This document shows positions 17,120 through 25,517 of a stretch of DNA of 64,000 nucleotides, one piece after another. A program made the position numbers and the translations under genes. Under the pieces are notes generated by a model. The model searched no databases. It saw only the letters and a list, made by a program, of their open reading frames with translations, and was not told the origin of the DNA. The stretch spans positions 4,216,001-4,280,000 of the forward strand of contig CBDCVZ010000010.1 of the NCBI GenBank assembly GCA_965223215.1. The letters run 5' to 3'. This DNA comes from JABDMH01 sp965223215 (GTDB lineage: Bacteria > Bacteroidota > Bacteroidia > Chitinophagales > Saprospiraceae). Each line of letters begins with the position of its first letter. Positions within the stretch are counted from its first letter, which is position 1.

Positions 17120-17138
17120 CTGTCCTACTGTAGTACAG
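17120..17138. promoter_or_regulatory. 19-bp near-perfect palindrome in divergent promoter region
   Basis: CTGTCCTACTGTAGTACAG pairs with itself at 8 of 9 positions around a central base. It lies about 90 bases upstream of the ATG at 17027 (minus) and 43 bases upstream of the small ORF at 17181 (plus), a suitable place for a shared operator. Confidence 0.4.
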
Positions 17139-17180
17139 GAGGACCACTTAACTTAGCGTAAACATACAAAAGTAAACCAA

Positions 17181-17330
17181 ATGTTACACATATTATTTTC
17201 AATATTAATTTCACTAGGAACAGCCACAGGCTTTGTTGTACAAGAAGATAGAAACTTTGAAAAAACACATGAAGTCGAGACATATGATAAGGTCTTGCTA
17301 AGTGTTGATGAAGACTTTCATGAGTTCTAA
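17181..17330 (+). CDS. Small secreted or membrane ORF (49 aa)
   Basis: An ATG-initiated frame of 49 codons ending in TAA. Residues 2-20 are hydrophobic (LHILFSILISLGTATGFVV), like a signal peptide or single membrane helix; residues 21-49 are acidic (QEDRNFEKTHEVETYD and DEDFHEF). No strong ribosome site is seen. Support for a real gene comes from its isolation and from two terminator-like hairpins 50-150 bases downstream on the same strand. I know no family for it. Confidence 0.4.
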   Translation: MLHILFSILISLGTATGFVVQEDRNFEKTHEVETYDKVLLSVDEDFHEF

Positions 17331-17381
17331 AAAAGGAAAAAAAACTTTTCTATATACTACGGATTTGAGTGTTTAATAAGT

Positions 17382-17411
17382 GCTCGCAGTTCTCCGCTGC
17401 GGGCTCTTTTT
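17382..17411 (+). terminator. Rho-independent terminator (first of two)
   Basis: GCTCGCAG (17382-17389) pairs with CTGCGGGC (17397-17404), with one G-T pair and a 7-base loop, followed by TCTTTTT. It lies 52 bases after the small ORF stop. Confidence 0.7.
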
Positions 17412-17445
17412 ACCCTTTTAAAAGACGGTTTTGAGTGTGTTTTAG

Positions 17446-17483
17446 ATCACCCATTGTTTCGCACGAAACCTTGGGTGATTTTT
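17446..17483 (+). terminator. Rho-independent terminator (second of two)
   Basis: ATCACCCA (17446-17453) and TGGGTGAT (17472-17479) form a perfect 8-bp stem followed by TTTT. It is in tandem with the terminator at 17382. From here to 17734 I see no further features. Confidence 0.65.
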
Positions 17484-17734
17484 CGTGCTTGAAATAGACG
17501 GGTGCAGGATAAAATTAGTACCTGAACGTGAGGGGATAATACATGTGAACTAACAACATGTCAAAAAATCTGGGTGCTCCAAACAGTGTTTATTCATATC
17601 CCATACCAAATAGGTAACCCCTCCCCATCCAAACCCTGATCGTTTTCACCTCATCCAATCACCCAACCTTTACCCTCACAACTTTAACACAATGGTAACG
17701 GTTCGGTCATGAGCTAAGCAATACCTTTCTGAAG

Positions 17735-18367
17735 ATGTTGAATGTAGGCTCTACCCAATACTTAATGGTCTTCCTGCTTCTTCTTACGCCACAGCACATT
17801 TTGAGTCAAACTAAGCATACGTAGGGTAGATTCATCTTAGGCACCTCTCTAACTTATCTACAAGATATCCAAGAACCTGGCCCGCGATATCATGAGTGGA
17901 CATGGAATAAAAATCTCGGTGTTAGTCTCTCCCAAAAGATTCATATCGGTGTAAGCCATCAGCAAATCTACACCAGAGGATCAAGTTTTTCTTACCTCAG
18001 ACAATTTGATCGACACCAATATCAAATCTATGGTGCCTTCTTGCAATATGAGTTATTCACTTTCGAAAAAAAGAAAATGTTAGTGGAACTTTCAATTAAT
18101 GAAGGCGATTACTGCCCTTGTGGCCCAGTAGATCCATATCGTCGATCACACCTTCGATATCTTGGCATCGGCTGTGGTTATTCTATGCCGATCTGGAAAT
18201 GGCTACATTTAGATCTTTCGTTTGTTTCTTACCAAATACTCAATTCGGTGTCTTTCAAAAGCCATTTTCCGCAATACATCATTGGGCTCAATGTGGATCT
18301 GGGTAGGGGTCACCAAGAGGCCATAAAGTTGGATGAAGAACACGCAAACCATCGGGGCTTGCCCTGA
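17735..18367 (+). pseudogene. Outer-membrane beta-barrel gene interrupted by one in-frame TAG
   Basis: One continuous frame of 210 sense codons runs from ATG 17735 to TGA 18367 except for a single TAG at 17822-17824 (codon 30). Before it lies a clean signal peptide (residues about 9-25: YLMVFLLLLTPQHILSQ). After it comes a beta-strand-rich mature part: FILGTSLTYL, LGVSLSQKIHIGVSHQQIYTR, YQIYGAFLQYELF, LRYLGIGCGYSMPIWKWLHLDL and FPQYIIGLNVDLG, typical of a small outer-membrane barrel. No other frame disruption is seen, so the stop looks recent (for example CAG or AAG to TAG) or is a sequencing error. Downstream starts would lack the signal peptide. Read-through is the only other way to a functional product. 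Confidence 0.75.
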
Positions 18368-18395
18368 CAAGGGAGCGAATTGCAGTTCGTCAGGG
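18362..18395. repeat. Stem-loop at convergent gene ends
   Basis: CCCTGAC (18362-18368) and GTCAGGG (18389-18395) form a perfect 7-bp stem across the ends of the broken barrel gene and the ADP-ribosylglycohydrolase gene. No T-run is present on either side, so it is at most a weak bidirectional terminator. Confidence 0.3.
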
Positions 18396-19718
18396 GAAAG
18401 CTGCAGTAACCATCTCGTCCGCCAGTGCTTCCAGATCAATACCGAGCACATCACGACTGGTGCCAACGACTCGGTCAGACCAGGCCCTAGGCAATTTGCT
18501 GGCACCCAGATAGGCACCCAGGATGGACCCGGTGACAGCTGCCACTGTATCATTGTCTCGGCCATAATTCACCACAAATTCAATGGCTTTTTTAAAATCT
18601 CCCCCGGAAATCAGGAGGGCGGTTAAATTAATAAGATGAATTTCGTTGGCATGAAAGGGAATGTCTTGCAATTTCTCATCGAGTGCCCGATAAGCCTTTT
18701 TGACCTGGGCATGATAGGCAGGCTTAAAGGGATAACCGGTAGGCACCTCATCTTGCGCTGCCATTTCGATGCTGTCTAGTACTTTGGCTTGGTGCGCGAT
18801 CTTTTGAGCATCGACAAATACATTGTGTGCCAGTCTCCCCACCAAGCGACTCTTAAAATATTTATTGGGATCAACCTTGCGACTGATGGAGATGATGTCA
18901 TCGTACGAAACCCCAGGTTCCATGGCCTTGGCAACATAGGCTGCCGTCAATGCCGTGATATCTCTCGCGTACCCAAGATCGAATAATCCCATCCGGTAGG
19001 CTTCGCGATATGCCCTGAGCGGTGCTCCAGGGAAATAACCTCCAATCATGGGCGCATAGAGCATACCGGCACATGACATTTCGCCGCCATAAAATTTGTT
19101 GAGTGCATAACTATAGGCATCAATGTCCCTATCCAAATATGGCTGGGCAACTTTGGCCCATTCCTGTAGCCATGTCATGTGGCGTATTTCGGTTTCTAAG
19201 GCAGCAGGGTCAAAGTCATTGACCTGCCCGACATGGCTTTTCTCCGCCAGATAAATGTCCACAATGAATTTTGCGAAAGCTGATGGGTCCAAACTATCTG
19301 TACGACTATTCAAGCGACTCAAGAATTTAGTCGTCAAATATTTCCATCTCGTATCATCTGTCGTACCACCTCCGGGTAAGTTGTAGTCCCATGGACCCTC
19401 GGGTGAGCCTTCCCGAACCACATCATCCAAAGTTGCCACATACCCGTATTGCATGGCAATGTCGTTTCGATGCAACATTTCTGTCGGCGCACCCATCGCA
19501 TCACCAATGGCGGAACCGATCAGCAATCCCAGTATCTTGTCCTTATAATTGTCTCGATCAAGTTTTGGTGGCCAAGAGGGCTCTTCCACCGGGCGTGGCT
19601 CTACAGGAACGGGAAAAGCAGGCGGTGCAGTCTCGGTTTGTTCTACCACCAACTCATCACATGACGTCAGAGCGCATCCAACGAGCACAAACAATAGGTA
19701 GAAAATTTTTGACCTCAT
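18390..19718 (-). CDS. Lipoprotein ADP-ribosylglycohydrolase (DraG family)
   Basis: 442 residues. The N-terminus is a lipoprotein signal with lipobox LTSC (Cys 20), then a Pro/Glu-rich spacer to about residue 55. The rest is the ADP-ribosylglycohydrolase fold: ILGLLIGSAIGDAMGAPTEM, then GGGTTDDTRWKYLTTKF, which carries the metal-binding T-D-D-T, and near the C-terminus YGRDNDTVAAVTGSILGAYLGA with the second metal-binding Asp pair. The reaction in the family is removal of ADP-ribose from proteins or small molecules. Family members usually act in the cytoplasm, so a surface or periplasmic lipoprotein form is unusual and suggests a different substrate or a scavenging role. Confidence 0.9.
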   Translation of the reverse strand: MRSKIFYLLFVLVGCALTSCDELVVEQTETAPPAFPVPVEPRPVEEPSWPPKLDRDNYKDKILGLLIGSAIGDAMGAPTEMLHRNDIAMQYGYVATLDDVVREGSPEGPWDYNLPGGGTTDDTRWKYLTTKFLSRLNSRTDSLDPSAFAKFIVDIYLAEKSHVGQVNDFDPAALETEIRHMTWLQEWAKVAQPYLDRDIDAYSYALNKFYGGEMSCAGMLYAPMIGGYFPGAPLRAYREAYRMGLFDLGYARDITALTAAYVAKAMEPGVSYDDIISISRKVDPNKYFKSRLVGRLAHNVFVDAQKIAHQAKVLDSIEMAAQDEVPTGYPFKPAYHAQVKKAYRALDEKLQDIPFHANEIHLINLTALLISGGDFKKAIEFVVNYGRDNDTVAAVTGSILGAYLGASKLPRAWSDRVVGTSRDVLGIDLEALADEMVTAAFP

Positions 19719-19929
19719 GATTCAAAAATAACGATTGTGTGACATGCGCGGACAGAAATCTCTTCCCAATGTCAGTGTGCTTTCAATCATAATTATCAGA
19801 TGTTTACTCGTGAGATGGAGTTAAGTGAAAAAGATGTCATCGATGCCGTATTGGCAATCTAGAAGCCTCGGTTGCATAAATCCATTTTTGAAGTTGGATT
19901 TTTTGACATTGATTTTGGCCTGTGTTTGC

Positions 19930-21876
19930 CTACTTATTCACCGCGAAACTGAAAATTCGACACGCGTATCCCCGACTGTTTTCGTTTTTCTCAGCTGCAA
20001 CCGTAAGCCGCAAATGATGTGCACCGGGGTGCAATTCATCCGCTAACATGTACAGCCAAGGTAAATGTAAGAAATGACTCCATCGAGTGAATTGATCTAA
20101 GGTCTGTGGAGGCTGATCATCAATCTGGAATTGAAGCATCCCTACATCTCCACCGGCAGGGACCAACACTCCAATGCCTCGACCACTGAAATTGTAGGTT
20201 AGTTCGGCACCTGGATTCAATGCTTCGATCAGGGGTACCTCGACAAAGCCAGGCCTGGTGCTAAGTGTATCGTTCGGCAACCATGACCTATGATATACCC
20301 AGCCACTGATGAGATTTGCCCGGGAGGGTTCTAGTAGACGTCCATCATCATAAGAAAAGGTGTCTATCGGGGCCGGTAGGGCCGAAAGCATCCTCTGCTC
20401 GTCTCGCATCAATTTCTCAAGAGCCCCAATGATGGTGCGAGCATAGACCCCATGGCCAAATGGTGAAGGATGCAAATCTTTGAAATCATCTTGCCAAGTA
20501 AACTCACCGTTCAAGATTCGATCATTTACTTCCTTGGCCAGATTGATACTGGTTATGCCATAGTGCTCCGCGACTTTCTCATGATTCACAATGACCTCAG
20601 GAACAGTGCCCTGGTTGTAATCAGCCATTTTATCGGGATCGACAAAATGCATCATAATGATATCTGTCTGCTTGTAGGTCCGTAGGACTTGACGGATTAT
20701 TCCTTCCATACCCCGAATCTGTGCTTTCGATGATCGACCATTGGTCGCGTCATTTACTGCTGCCTCTACAAAGAGCAAATCGATGGGGCCATATTGAAGC
20801 ACATCTTTGCGGAGTCGAAAAGCACCTGGTGTTGAACCCATGGATGGGATACCGGCATTGATGAATTGGAATTTTTTAGTGGGAAATTTCGTCTCGAAAA
20901 AAGTCTGGAGGGAATCCCGCCAACCACCTCCATACGTGATCGACCCTCCTAGGAAGGCTATGCGCACCAGCTCAGCATCGGATTTATGCAAAATCGATTG
21001 ATTCCACCTATCGCGATAATTAATCGAGGGTAAACATAGCTCAAGTTCCTCGGGTCTGATCAGGTCAGGATCTGTGTGATTCAAAATAAATCGTATGATG
21101 GGCCGGGGATCATCCAGACTGTGGGGATGATGACCAACACCTGCCTTCAAAATAATCTCCATTTTGGCTCCATGTGCTCGAAGTACTCGATCTAACCTTC
21201 CCGTATTTTCTTCGTATGGTACAATGGAGTCGGCCGCTCCGCAAATGTGCAACAAGGGTATGTTGGCCTCTGCCAAGGCCATCGCCCGGTCGATCGGCCC
21301 ACCATTAAATTTGTCATGCTCCTCCAACCCGTAAGCTAACTTGCATTTTTCCCAATCAGCTGGTGAGCCCCTACTCTTGCCAAATCCACCGGGCCAGCTG
21401 TAGATATCCAATACTGGTGCGTCTGCATAAATACAGGATACTAGATCCGGATGGGCCAATGCCCAATGATAGGCCATCAAACCTCCCCGACTAAATCCTT
21501 CTAAAACTGGCCTTTGATTGAGTTGAAAGTTACGAACTAGATGGGCATAGAATTCATCGCCAATTTCTATGGCACGTGGACTGCCATATAAGTCAGTCAG
21601 GTCGATCCAAGCAACCGCAAATCCACGATGTAACAAGGCGAGATCGGTTTGTGGCTCATGACCCCAAAATCGCACTCGCCAAATCCAATGCCTTTGCTCA
21701 TTAAATTGCCTCGGCAGTACCAACCGAGCATTTTGGCCTGCTATGGTAAACTCAAGCATTTGATGCCCGTGCCACACATCGGTTTCTTGGCCTGTTGCAT
21801 ACGCAAACCAAAATAAAAGCAGTATCGCAATACTACCTGATTTTCTCTCCGAGAAATGGCTCAAGCAGTACCCCAT
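19930..21876 (-). CDS. Secreted alpha/beta-hydrolase - SGNH hydrolase fusion
   Basis: About 648 residues from the preferred ATG at 21876 (MGYCLSHFSERKSGS, with a signal helix ending TGQ). The first half is an alpha/beta-hydrolase with nucleophile elbow GFSRGG and a likely catalytic His in GVGHHPHS. The second half is an SGNH/GDSL esterase: block I FLGGSITYGGGW (Gly-Gly-Ser instead of GDS), block II INAGIPSMGS, block III VEAAVNDA and block V DLHPSPFGH with the Asp-His pair. A C-terminal beta-sandwich tail follows. The start overlaps the end of the aldo/keto reductase gene by 16 bases, so the two are coupled. A role in deacylating a sugar polymer or ester is likely, substrate unknown. Confidence 0.82.
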   Translation of the reverse strand: MGYCLSHFSERKSGSIAILLLFWFAYATGQETDVWHGHQMLEFTIAGQNARLVLPRQFNEQRHWIWRVRFWGHEPQTDLALLHRGFAVAWIDLTDLYGSPRAIEIGDEFYAHLVRNFQLNQRPVLEGFSRGGLMAYHWALAHPDLVSCIYADAPVLDIYSWPGGFGKSRGSPADWEKCKLAYGLEEHDKFNGGPIDRAMALAEANIPLLHICGAADSIVPYEENTGRLDRVLRAHGAKMEIILKAGVGHHPHSLDDPRPIIRFILNHTDPDLIRPEELELCLPSINYRDRWNQSILHKSDAELVRIAFLGGSITYGGGWRDSLQTFFETKFPTKKFQFINAGIPSMGSTPGAFRLRKDVLQYGPIDLLFVEAAVNDATNGRSSKAQIRGMEGIIRQVLRTYKQTDIIMMHFVDPDKMADYNQGTVPEVIVNHEKVAEHYGITSINLAKEVNDRILNGEFTWQDDFKDLHPSPFGHGVYARTIIGALEKLMRDEQRMLSALPAPIDTFSYDDGRLLEPSRANLISGWVYHRSWLPNDTLSTRPGFVEVPLIEALNPGAELTYNFSGRGIGVLVPAGGDVGMLQFQIDDQPPQTLDQFTRWSHFLHLPWLYMLADELHPGAHHLRLTVAAEKNENSRGYACRIFSFAVNK

Positions 21877-22820
21877 AGGTCCTCCAAGGTATAGGGTGAA
21901 CCCGGCATGGCCCAAAATGAACCATCTATAAATCGATAATTTCGATCCAACTTTGCCAATCGATCCATGCTTTCGCAAGCCAATTCCAGATCACCAGCTC
22001 GAAAATTCTGGAACAAGCGATCTGGGTTGGCAGATTTGGGGATGACCGCAGTGCCGCGACAAATGGCCCATGCAATCAAGATTTGAGCGGGGCTAACTCC
22101 GTATTGAGCGGCTATATCTAGTACCTCTGGATGCTCCATCAGCATTGGTTCATCATCTTGGATTAGACGGGCAGGCCGATCCTTTGAACCAAGAGGAGAG
22201 TAGGCCGTAAGGATTATCCTTTCACGATCACAAAATGATAGTAACTCCTTTTGTTGCAAAAATGGATGTGCTTCAACTTGATTTACTAAGGGTCTAATTC
22301 GACAATACTCAAGCAGTTCCTGGATGGTCTCCTCCTTAAAATTGGATATTCCAATATATTTGGCCAAGCCTTGATCTACGCAAGACTCCAATGCCATCCA
22401 AGTCTCCTTGATGGGAACTTCGTCCAGCGAAACTAGGTCTTCTGCTTTCGAAGGAAATTCGACCTCCCGCTTGATGGCCACTGGCCAATGTATCAAATAC
22501 AGATCAAGGTAATCAATTTGTAGGTCGTCTAACGTCTGTTGTAAACTTGGTTGAACATCATCGGTACGATGTGCATTACACCATAATTTTGAAGTAATCC
22601 ATAATTCATCCCGCGCTACGTCTCCAGCTGAGATGGCATCGGATAATGCCTGTCCAATTTCGGCCTCGTTGCCGTAGCGCGCGGCACAATCAATATGTCG
22701 ATACCCGATCCGAATGGCTTCTCTAATTGCTTTATAAGCAGCACCATCATCGGATTTCCAAGTTCCCAAACCCAATCTTGGTATCCGGTCACCACTTGGC
22801 AGTATAAAATATTTCATCAT
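21861..22820 (-). CDS. Aldo/keto reductase
   Basis: 319 residues of the NADPH-dependent aldo/keto reductase (TIM-barrel) family. The catalytic tetrad is visible: D in GYRHIDCAARYGNE, Y in the same block, K in DELWITSKLW and H in YLDLYLIHWPV. The cofactor end is seen in VIPKSANPDRLFQNF. No signal peptide, so cytoplasmic. It reduces aldehydes or ketones of sugars or similar compounds. It leads a two-gene unit with the esterase fusion, which suggests both work on related carbohydrate-derived compounds. Length is standard. Confidence 0.95.
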   Translation of the reverse strand: MMKYFILPSGDRIPRLGLGTWKSDDGAAYKAIREAIRIGYRHIDCAARYGNEAEIGQALSDAISAGDVARDELWITSKLWCNAHRTDDVQPSLQQTLDDLQIDYLDLYLIHWPVAIKREVEFPSKAEDLVSLDEVPIKETWMALESCVDQGLAKYIGISNFKEETIQELLEYCRIRPLVNQVEAHPFLQQKELLSFCDRERIILTAYSPLGSKDRPARLIQDDEPMLMEHPEVLDIAAQYGVSPAQILIAWAICRGTAVIPKSANPDRLFQNFRAGDLELACESMDRLAKLDRNYRFIDGSFWAMPGSPYTLEDLWGTA

Positions 22821-23031
22821 CGCTCTATTGTCTGAGTAACATACAAATTTTCACGCTCTTTGTAACAAGATTACCATCTCCTGTAGCCAAGTATAAAAAG
22901 GCTGCTTTTAATTGAAGGGTGTGCACAATATTGCCATTAAATTAGCGCTCTAATAGATAGACGGCGGGCTCCCCTATTTTTTCCGATACACATTTGAGAC
23001 AGTGATTAGTCCCTTCCGAAAAATCTCAGTT

Positions 23032-23916
23032 ATGTATCGAAAGAAATTGCACTTCTGCGCTAGTATGCTATTCTTTATTTCATCGATCGTAAATGCGCAC
23101 GTCGGTCTTGACTATCCATCTGGTGGTGAGGTATTTTCTCCAGGGACTACCGTCGGTATTTTATGGACGGAACTTGTGCCGCACGACACTGAAAATTGGG
23201 ACCTCTTTTACTCATCCGATGGGGGTACGACCTGGGATACAATTATGATGGATATACCTTACGATACTACCATGCATCATTGGACGGTGCCACCAGAAAT
23301 CACGACGCAGGGATTGGTCAGGGTAAGACAAGATAATCCAGGTCAGGACTATGAGTCAACCAGTGGAGTATTTACCGTTGAAATTTTTCTCGCCGTCGAA
23401 TTAACAGATTTTGATGTAGCTCGAGTTGGCGATGAAGTACAAATTAACTGGCAAACGAATACTGAAACAGGTAATGAATGGTTCGAAATTGAAAAGGGAT
23501 TTAACCCTCTTCATTTCTCAGTTCTTGAAAGACTAGCTGGAGCAGGTTATTCCTCGGTGCCTTTAAGGTATCATTTTATCGATTCAGCATTTCGACCAGG
23601 CACCATTTACTATCGAATTAAATCCATAAGCTCTGATGGTAAAGCGGACTACTCAAAGGTAAAATCAATTCTAATTGAGGCTGAATCGGCGATCAGTCCA
23701 AATCCAACCGATGGTATGGCTTGGATTACAAATCCGAAATCCACCCATTGGCAATTGCTGAATTTTATGGGCCAAACTGTTTTAGAAATTATTTGTGACA
23801 CACCTGTTCAGAATTCCAATCCCTGCTTAATAAATCTCAGCGCTTTCGCACCGGGCATATATTTTTTACGGAGCCACAGCCATCCGGCTATCAGCTATCC
23901 CATCATTAAATGGTAG
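23032..23916 (+). CDS. T9SS-exported protein with Ser/Thr-rich-type and C-terminal sorting domains
   Basis: About 294 residues from the ATG at 23032; a GTG at 23002 would add 10. The signal peptide ends at VNA near residue 24. Residues about 27-115 resemble the Kre9/KNH-like beta-sandwich seen in many Bacteroidota surface proteins (LDYPSGGEVFSPGTTVGILW, DLFYSSDGGTTWDTI, WTVPPE). A second sandwich follows (VELTDFDVARVGDEVQINW, a fibronectin-like block). The last about 70 residues fit a type IX sorting tail: ISPNPTDGMAWI, LLNFMGQTV and LSAFAPGIYFLR. The protein is therefore expected on the cell surface or secreted. No catalytic motif is seen. Confidence 0.85.
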   Translation: MYRKKLHFCASMLFFISSIVNAHVGLDYPSGGEVFSPGTTVGILWTELVPHDTENWDLFYSSDGGTTWDTIMMDIPYDTTMHHWTVPPEITTQGLVRVRQDNPGQDYESTSGVFTVEIFLAVELTDFDVARVGDEVQINWQTNTETGNEWFEIEKGFNPLHFSVLERLAGAGYSSVPLRYHFIDSAFRPGTIYYRIKSISSDGKADYSKVKSILIEAESAISPNPTDGMAWITNPKSTHWQLLNFMGQTVLEIICDTPVQNSNPCLINLSAFAPGIYFLRSHSHPAISYPIIKW

Positions 23917-24180
23917 TATTTCATCGATTTAGGATTCGTTGAATGCGTGATGGTTTTAGAATATTTATCGGATATAGCAAAAGATCTATTGTGAACTTAT
24001 ACGCCATTTATTTTTTCTACGCTTGGGCTACTAAATTCGAATAGCAAATCAAACCATGCACTCATACACGTTTGCATGGTAGCAGATTTGTGATAAATAA
24101 ATGACATACATAAAACAAGAAAGATAAGACACTACTGATTCGTAAATGCAATCGAAATTGAGTTAACCGAAGGTGTGCGG

Positions 24181-24207
24181 AAAACCCACTATCATTGCGT
24201 AGTGGGT
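24181..24207 (-). terminator. Terminator downstream of fasciclin gene
   Basis: ACCCACTA (24184-24191) and TAGTGGGT (24200-24207) form a perfect 8-bp stem with an 8-base loop. On the minus strand it is followed by TTTT, giving a rho-independent terminator for the fasciclin transcript. Confidence 0.6.
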
Positions 24208-24286
24208 CATGGTACGAAGGAGAGCTAATAAAAAAGGAGAGACTCACCTAAACAGCAAGTCCCTCCATCGATTCCTAATTCATCTC

Positions 24287-24315
24287 ATGGCCTGTTTCAT
24301 CACGAAATAGGCCAT
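24287..24315 (-). terminator. Long stem-loop right after the fasciclin stop
   Basis: ATGGCCTGTTTC (24287-24298) pairs with GAAATAGGCCAT (24304-24315) over 12 positions with one wobble and a 5-base loop. It begins 13 bases after the fasciclin stop. No T-run follows, so it may protect the mRNA end rather than terminate. Confidence 0.45.
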
Positions 24316-24327
24316 CGTTAATATTTA

Positions 24328-24807
24328 TTAATTCTTCAATTTTGAAGGAGGCATTATTACTCTATCAATAATATGTACAACTCCATTAGAAGCTTGGACA
24401 TCAGCGGTTGTTACCGTGGCTTCATTAATCGATATTCCGGCATCCGCAACGACCACATCTACTTCCTCACCCTGCACGGTGGCAGATTTTCCATCAGTCA
24501 TATCACCAGCGAGCATTTGGCCACTAATTACGTGGTATGACAAGATTTTAACTAGTTCATCCTTATTTTCCGGCAACATCAAGGATTCTAATGTTCCATC
24601 AGGCAATGCTGCAAAAGCATCGTTGGAAGGAGCAAAAACAGTGAAAGGTCCATCTCCCTGCAAGGTCTCTGTTAAACCCGAGGCTTCGAGGGCAGAAACT
24701 AGGGTTGATAGATCTTCTTGGCCGGAGGCTAATTCCACAATATTTTGTGCGGTGACACTAAAGGCTAAACCGACACACAGACAAATAGCTGCAAATAAAC
24801 GCTTCAT
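24328..24807 (-). CDS. Secreted fasciclin-domain protein
   Basis: 159 residues with a signal peptide (MKRLFAAICLCVGLAFSVTA, cleavage before QN). The mature protein is a single FAS1 domain with both conserved boxes: H1 GPFTVFAPSNDAFAALP and H2 ASNGVVHIIDRVIMPP, plus the YHVISG block between. FAS1 domains mediate adhesion or matrix binding. The protein should be periplasmic or secreted. It is monocistronic, with strong hairpins downstream. Confidence 0.95.
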   Translation of the reverse strand: MKRLFAAICLCVGLAFSVTAQNIVELASGQEDLSTLVSALEASGLTETLQGDGPFTVFAPSNDAFAALPDGTLESLMLPENKDELVKILSYHVISGQMLAGDMTDGKSATVQGEEVDVVVADAGISINEATVTTADVQASNGVVHIIDRVIMPPSKLKN

Positions 24808-25061
24808 AATAAAAATGTTGTTTAGGTTATATTAAAATTAAATTAAGCCGCATTGGATAGCAGGTGGTATTAGTACCACGACTTACTATAAACTATTTAG
24901 CTCTGGAAGGTTCGTAAGAAAGTATGAAAATAGCCTCGGTGTGTGATCGTCCGGATTGCGATCGTGACATTATAACGGTCGATTTTCGAACTTCTTATTT
25001 TGTGAAGCGTTAATTTTCAATTTTAACATTTGAGCGGCTAGAACAGCTCTAGCTCGGTGAA

Positions 25062-25430
25062 TTACTTCGCAGAATCCCGGAAATCAATCCATTCTTTGAC
25101 CAGCGATTTGAGTGCCTCCTCTTTGGCTGAGATGTCCGATGAATCTTCAAAACGAGCGACACGGGCCTCTTTGCCATCTCCTGACAAAAGCCCAGAGGAA
25201 TTGGGCAACTGAGCACCTTTGTGGAACATTAAGCTCACAAATTTCTTGGCATTCATAAAGAAAGATGCCATGTTGCCTTTATACATAAAGGTCGGGCTGC
25301 TCCATTTGATGCATTCTTCCATTCGTGGATCTGCGTCAAGTATTATTTTTCTCACTTGTTCGATCTCAGCCGTTAGTGGATGACTTTTCTCTTGGAGAAA
25401 TTTGTCTACTTCTTTTTTGCCTGTACTCAT
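25062..25430 (-). CDS. DUF1801 domain protein
   Basis: 122 residues from the ATG at 25430 (a TTG at 25442 would add four). It matches the DUF1801/YdhG-like fold: IILDADPRMEECIKWSSPTFMYKGN and KKFVSLMFHKGAQL are the diagnostic blocks. Some relatives in Bacillus are described as frataxin-like iron chaperones, but for this subfamily the function is not established. Cytoplasmic, small, monocistronic; a hairpin separates it from the thioredoxin-fold operon. Confidence 0.88.
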   Translation of the reverse strand: MSTGKKEVDKFLQEKSHPLTAEIEQVRKIILDADPRMEECIKWSSPTFMYKGNMASFFMNAKKFVSLMFHKGAQLPNSSGLLSGDGKEARVARFEDSSDISAKEEALKSLVKEWIDFRDSAK

Positions 25431-25461
25431 AATTCGGTCCAACTAGTCGACCTAAAATAAT

Positions 25462-25492
25462 AAAAGCGACTCAACATCCTTGAATCGCTTTT
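25462..25492. terminator. Bidirectional-looking terminator
   Basis: AAAAGCGACTCAA pairs with TTGAATCGCTTTT (one mismatch) around a 5-base loop. On the minus strand it ends TTTTATTATTTT and terminates the thioredoxin-fold operon; on the plus strand it ends TTTTCTTT. Confidence 0.7.
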
Positions 25493-25517
25493 CTTTAAGA
25501 TCTGATGGTAGGTCTCA

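Larger units (their letters stand above)
23917..24327. other. Convergent intergenic region with two hairpins
   Basis: 411 bases between the T9SS cargo gene (plus) and the fasciclin gene (minus). It contains hairpins at 24184-24207 and 24287-24315, both better placed for the fasciclin transcript. I see no credible gene in it. Confidence 0.5.

Noticed and set aside
24416..24835. A 139-codon open frame on the plus strand
   Set aside because: Antisense shadow of the fasciclin gene, which has both conserved FAS1 boxes.
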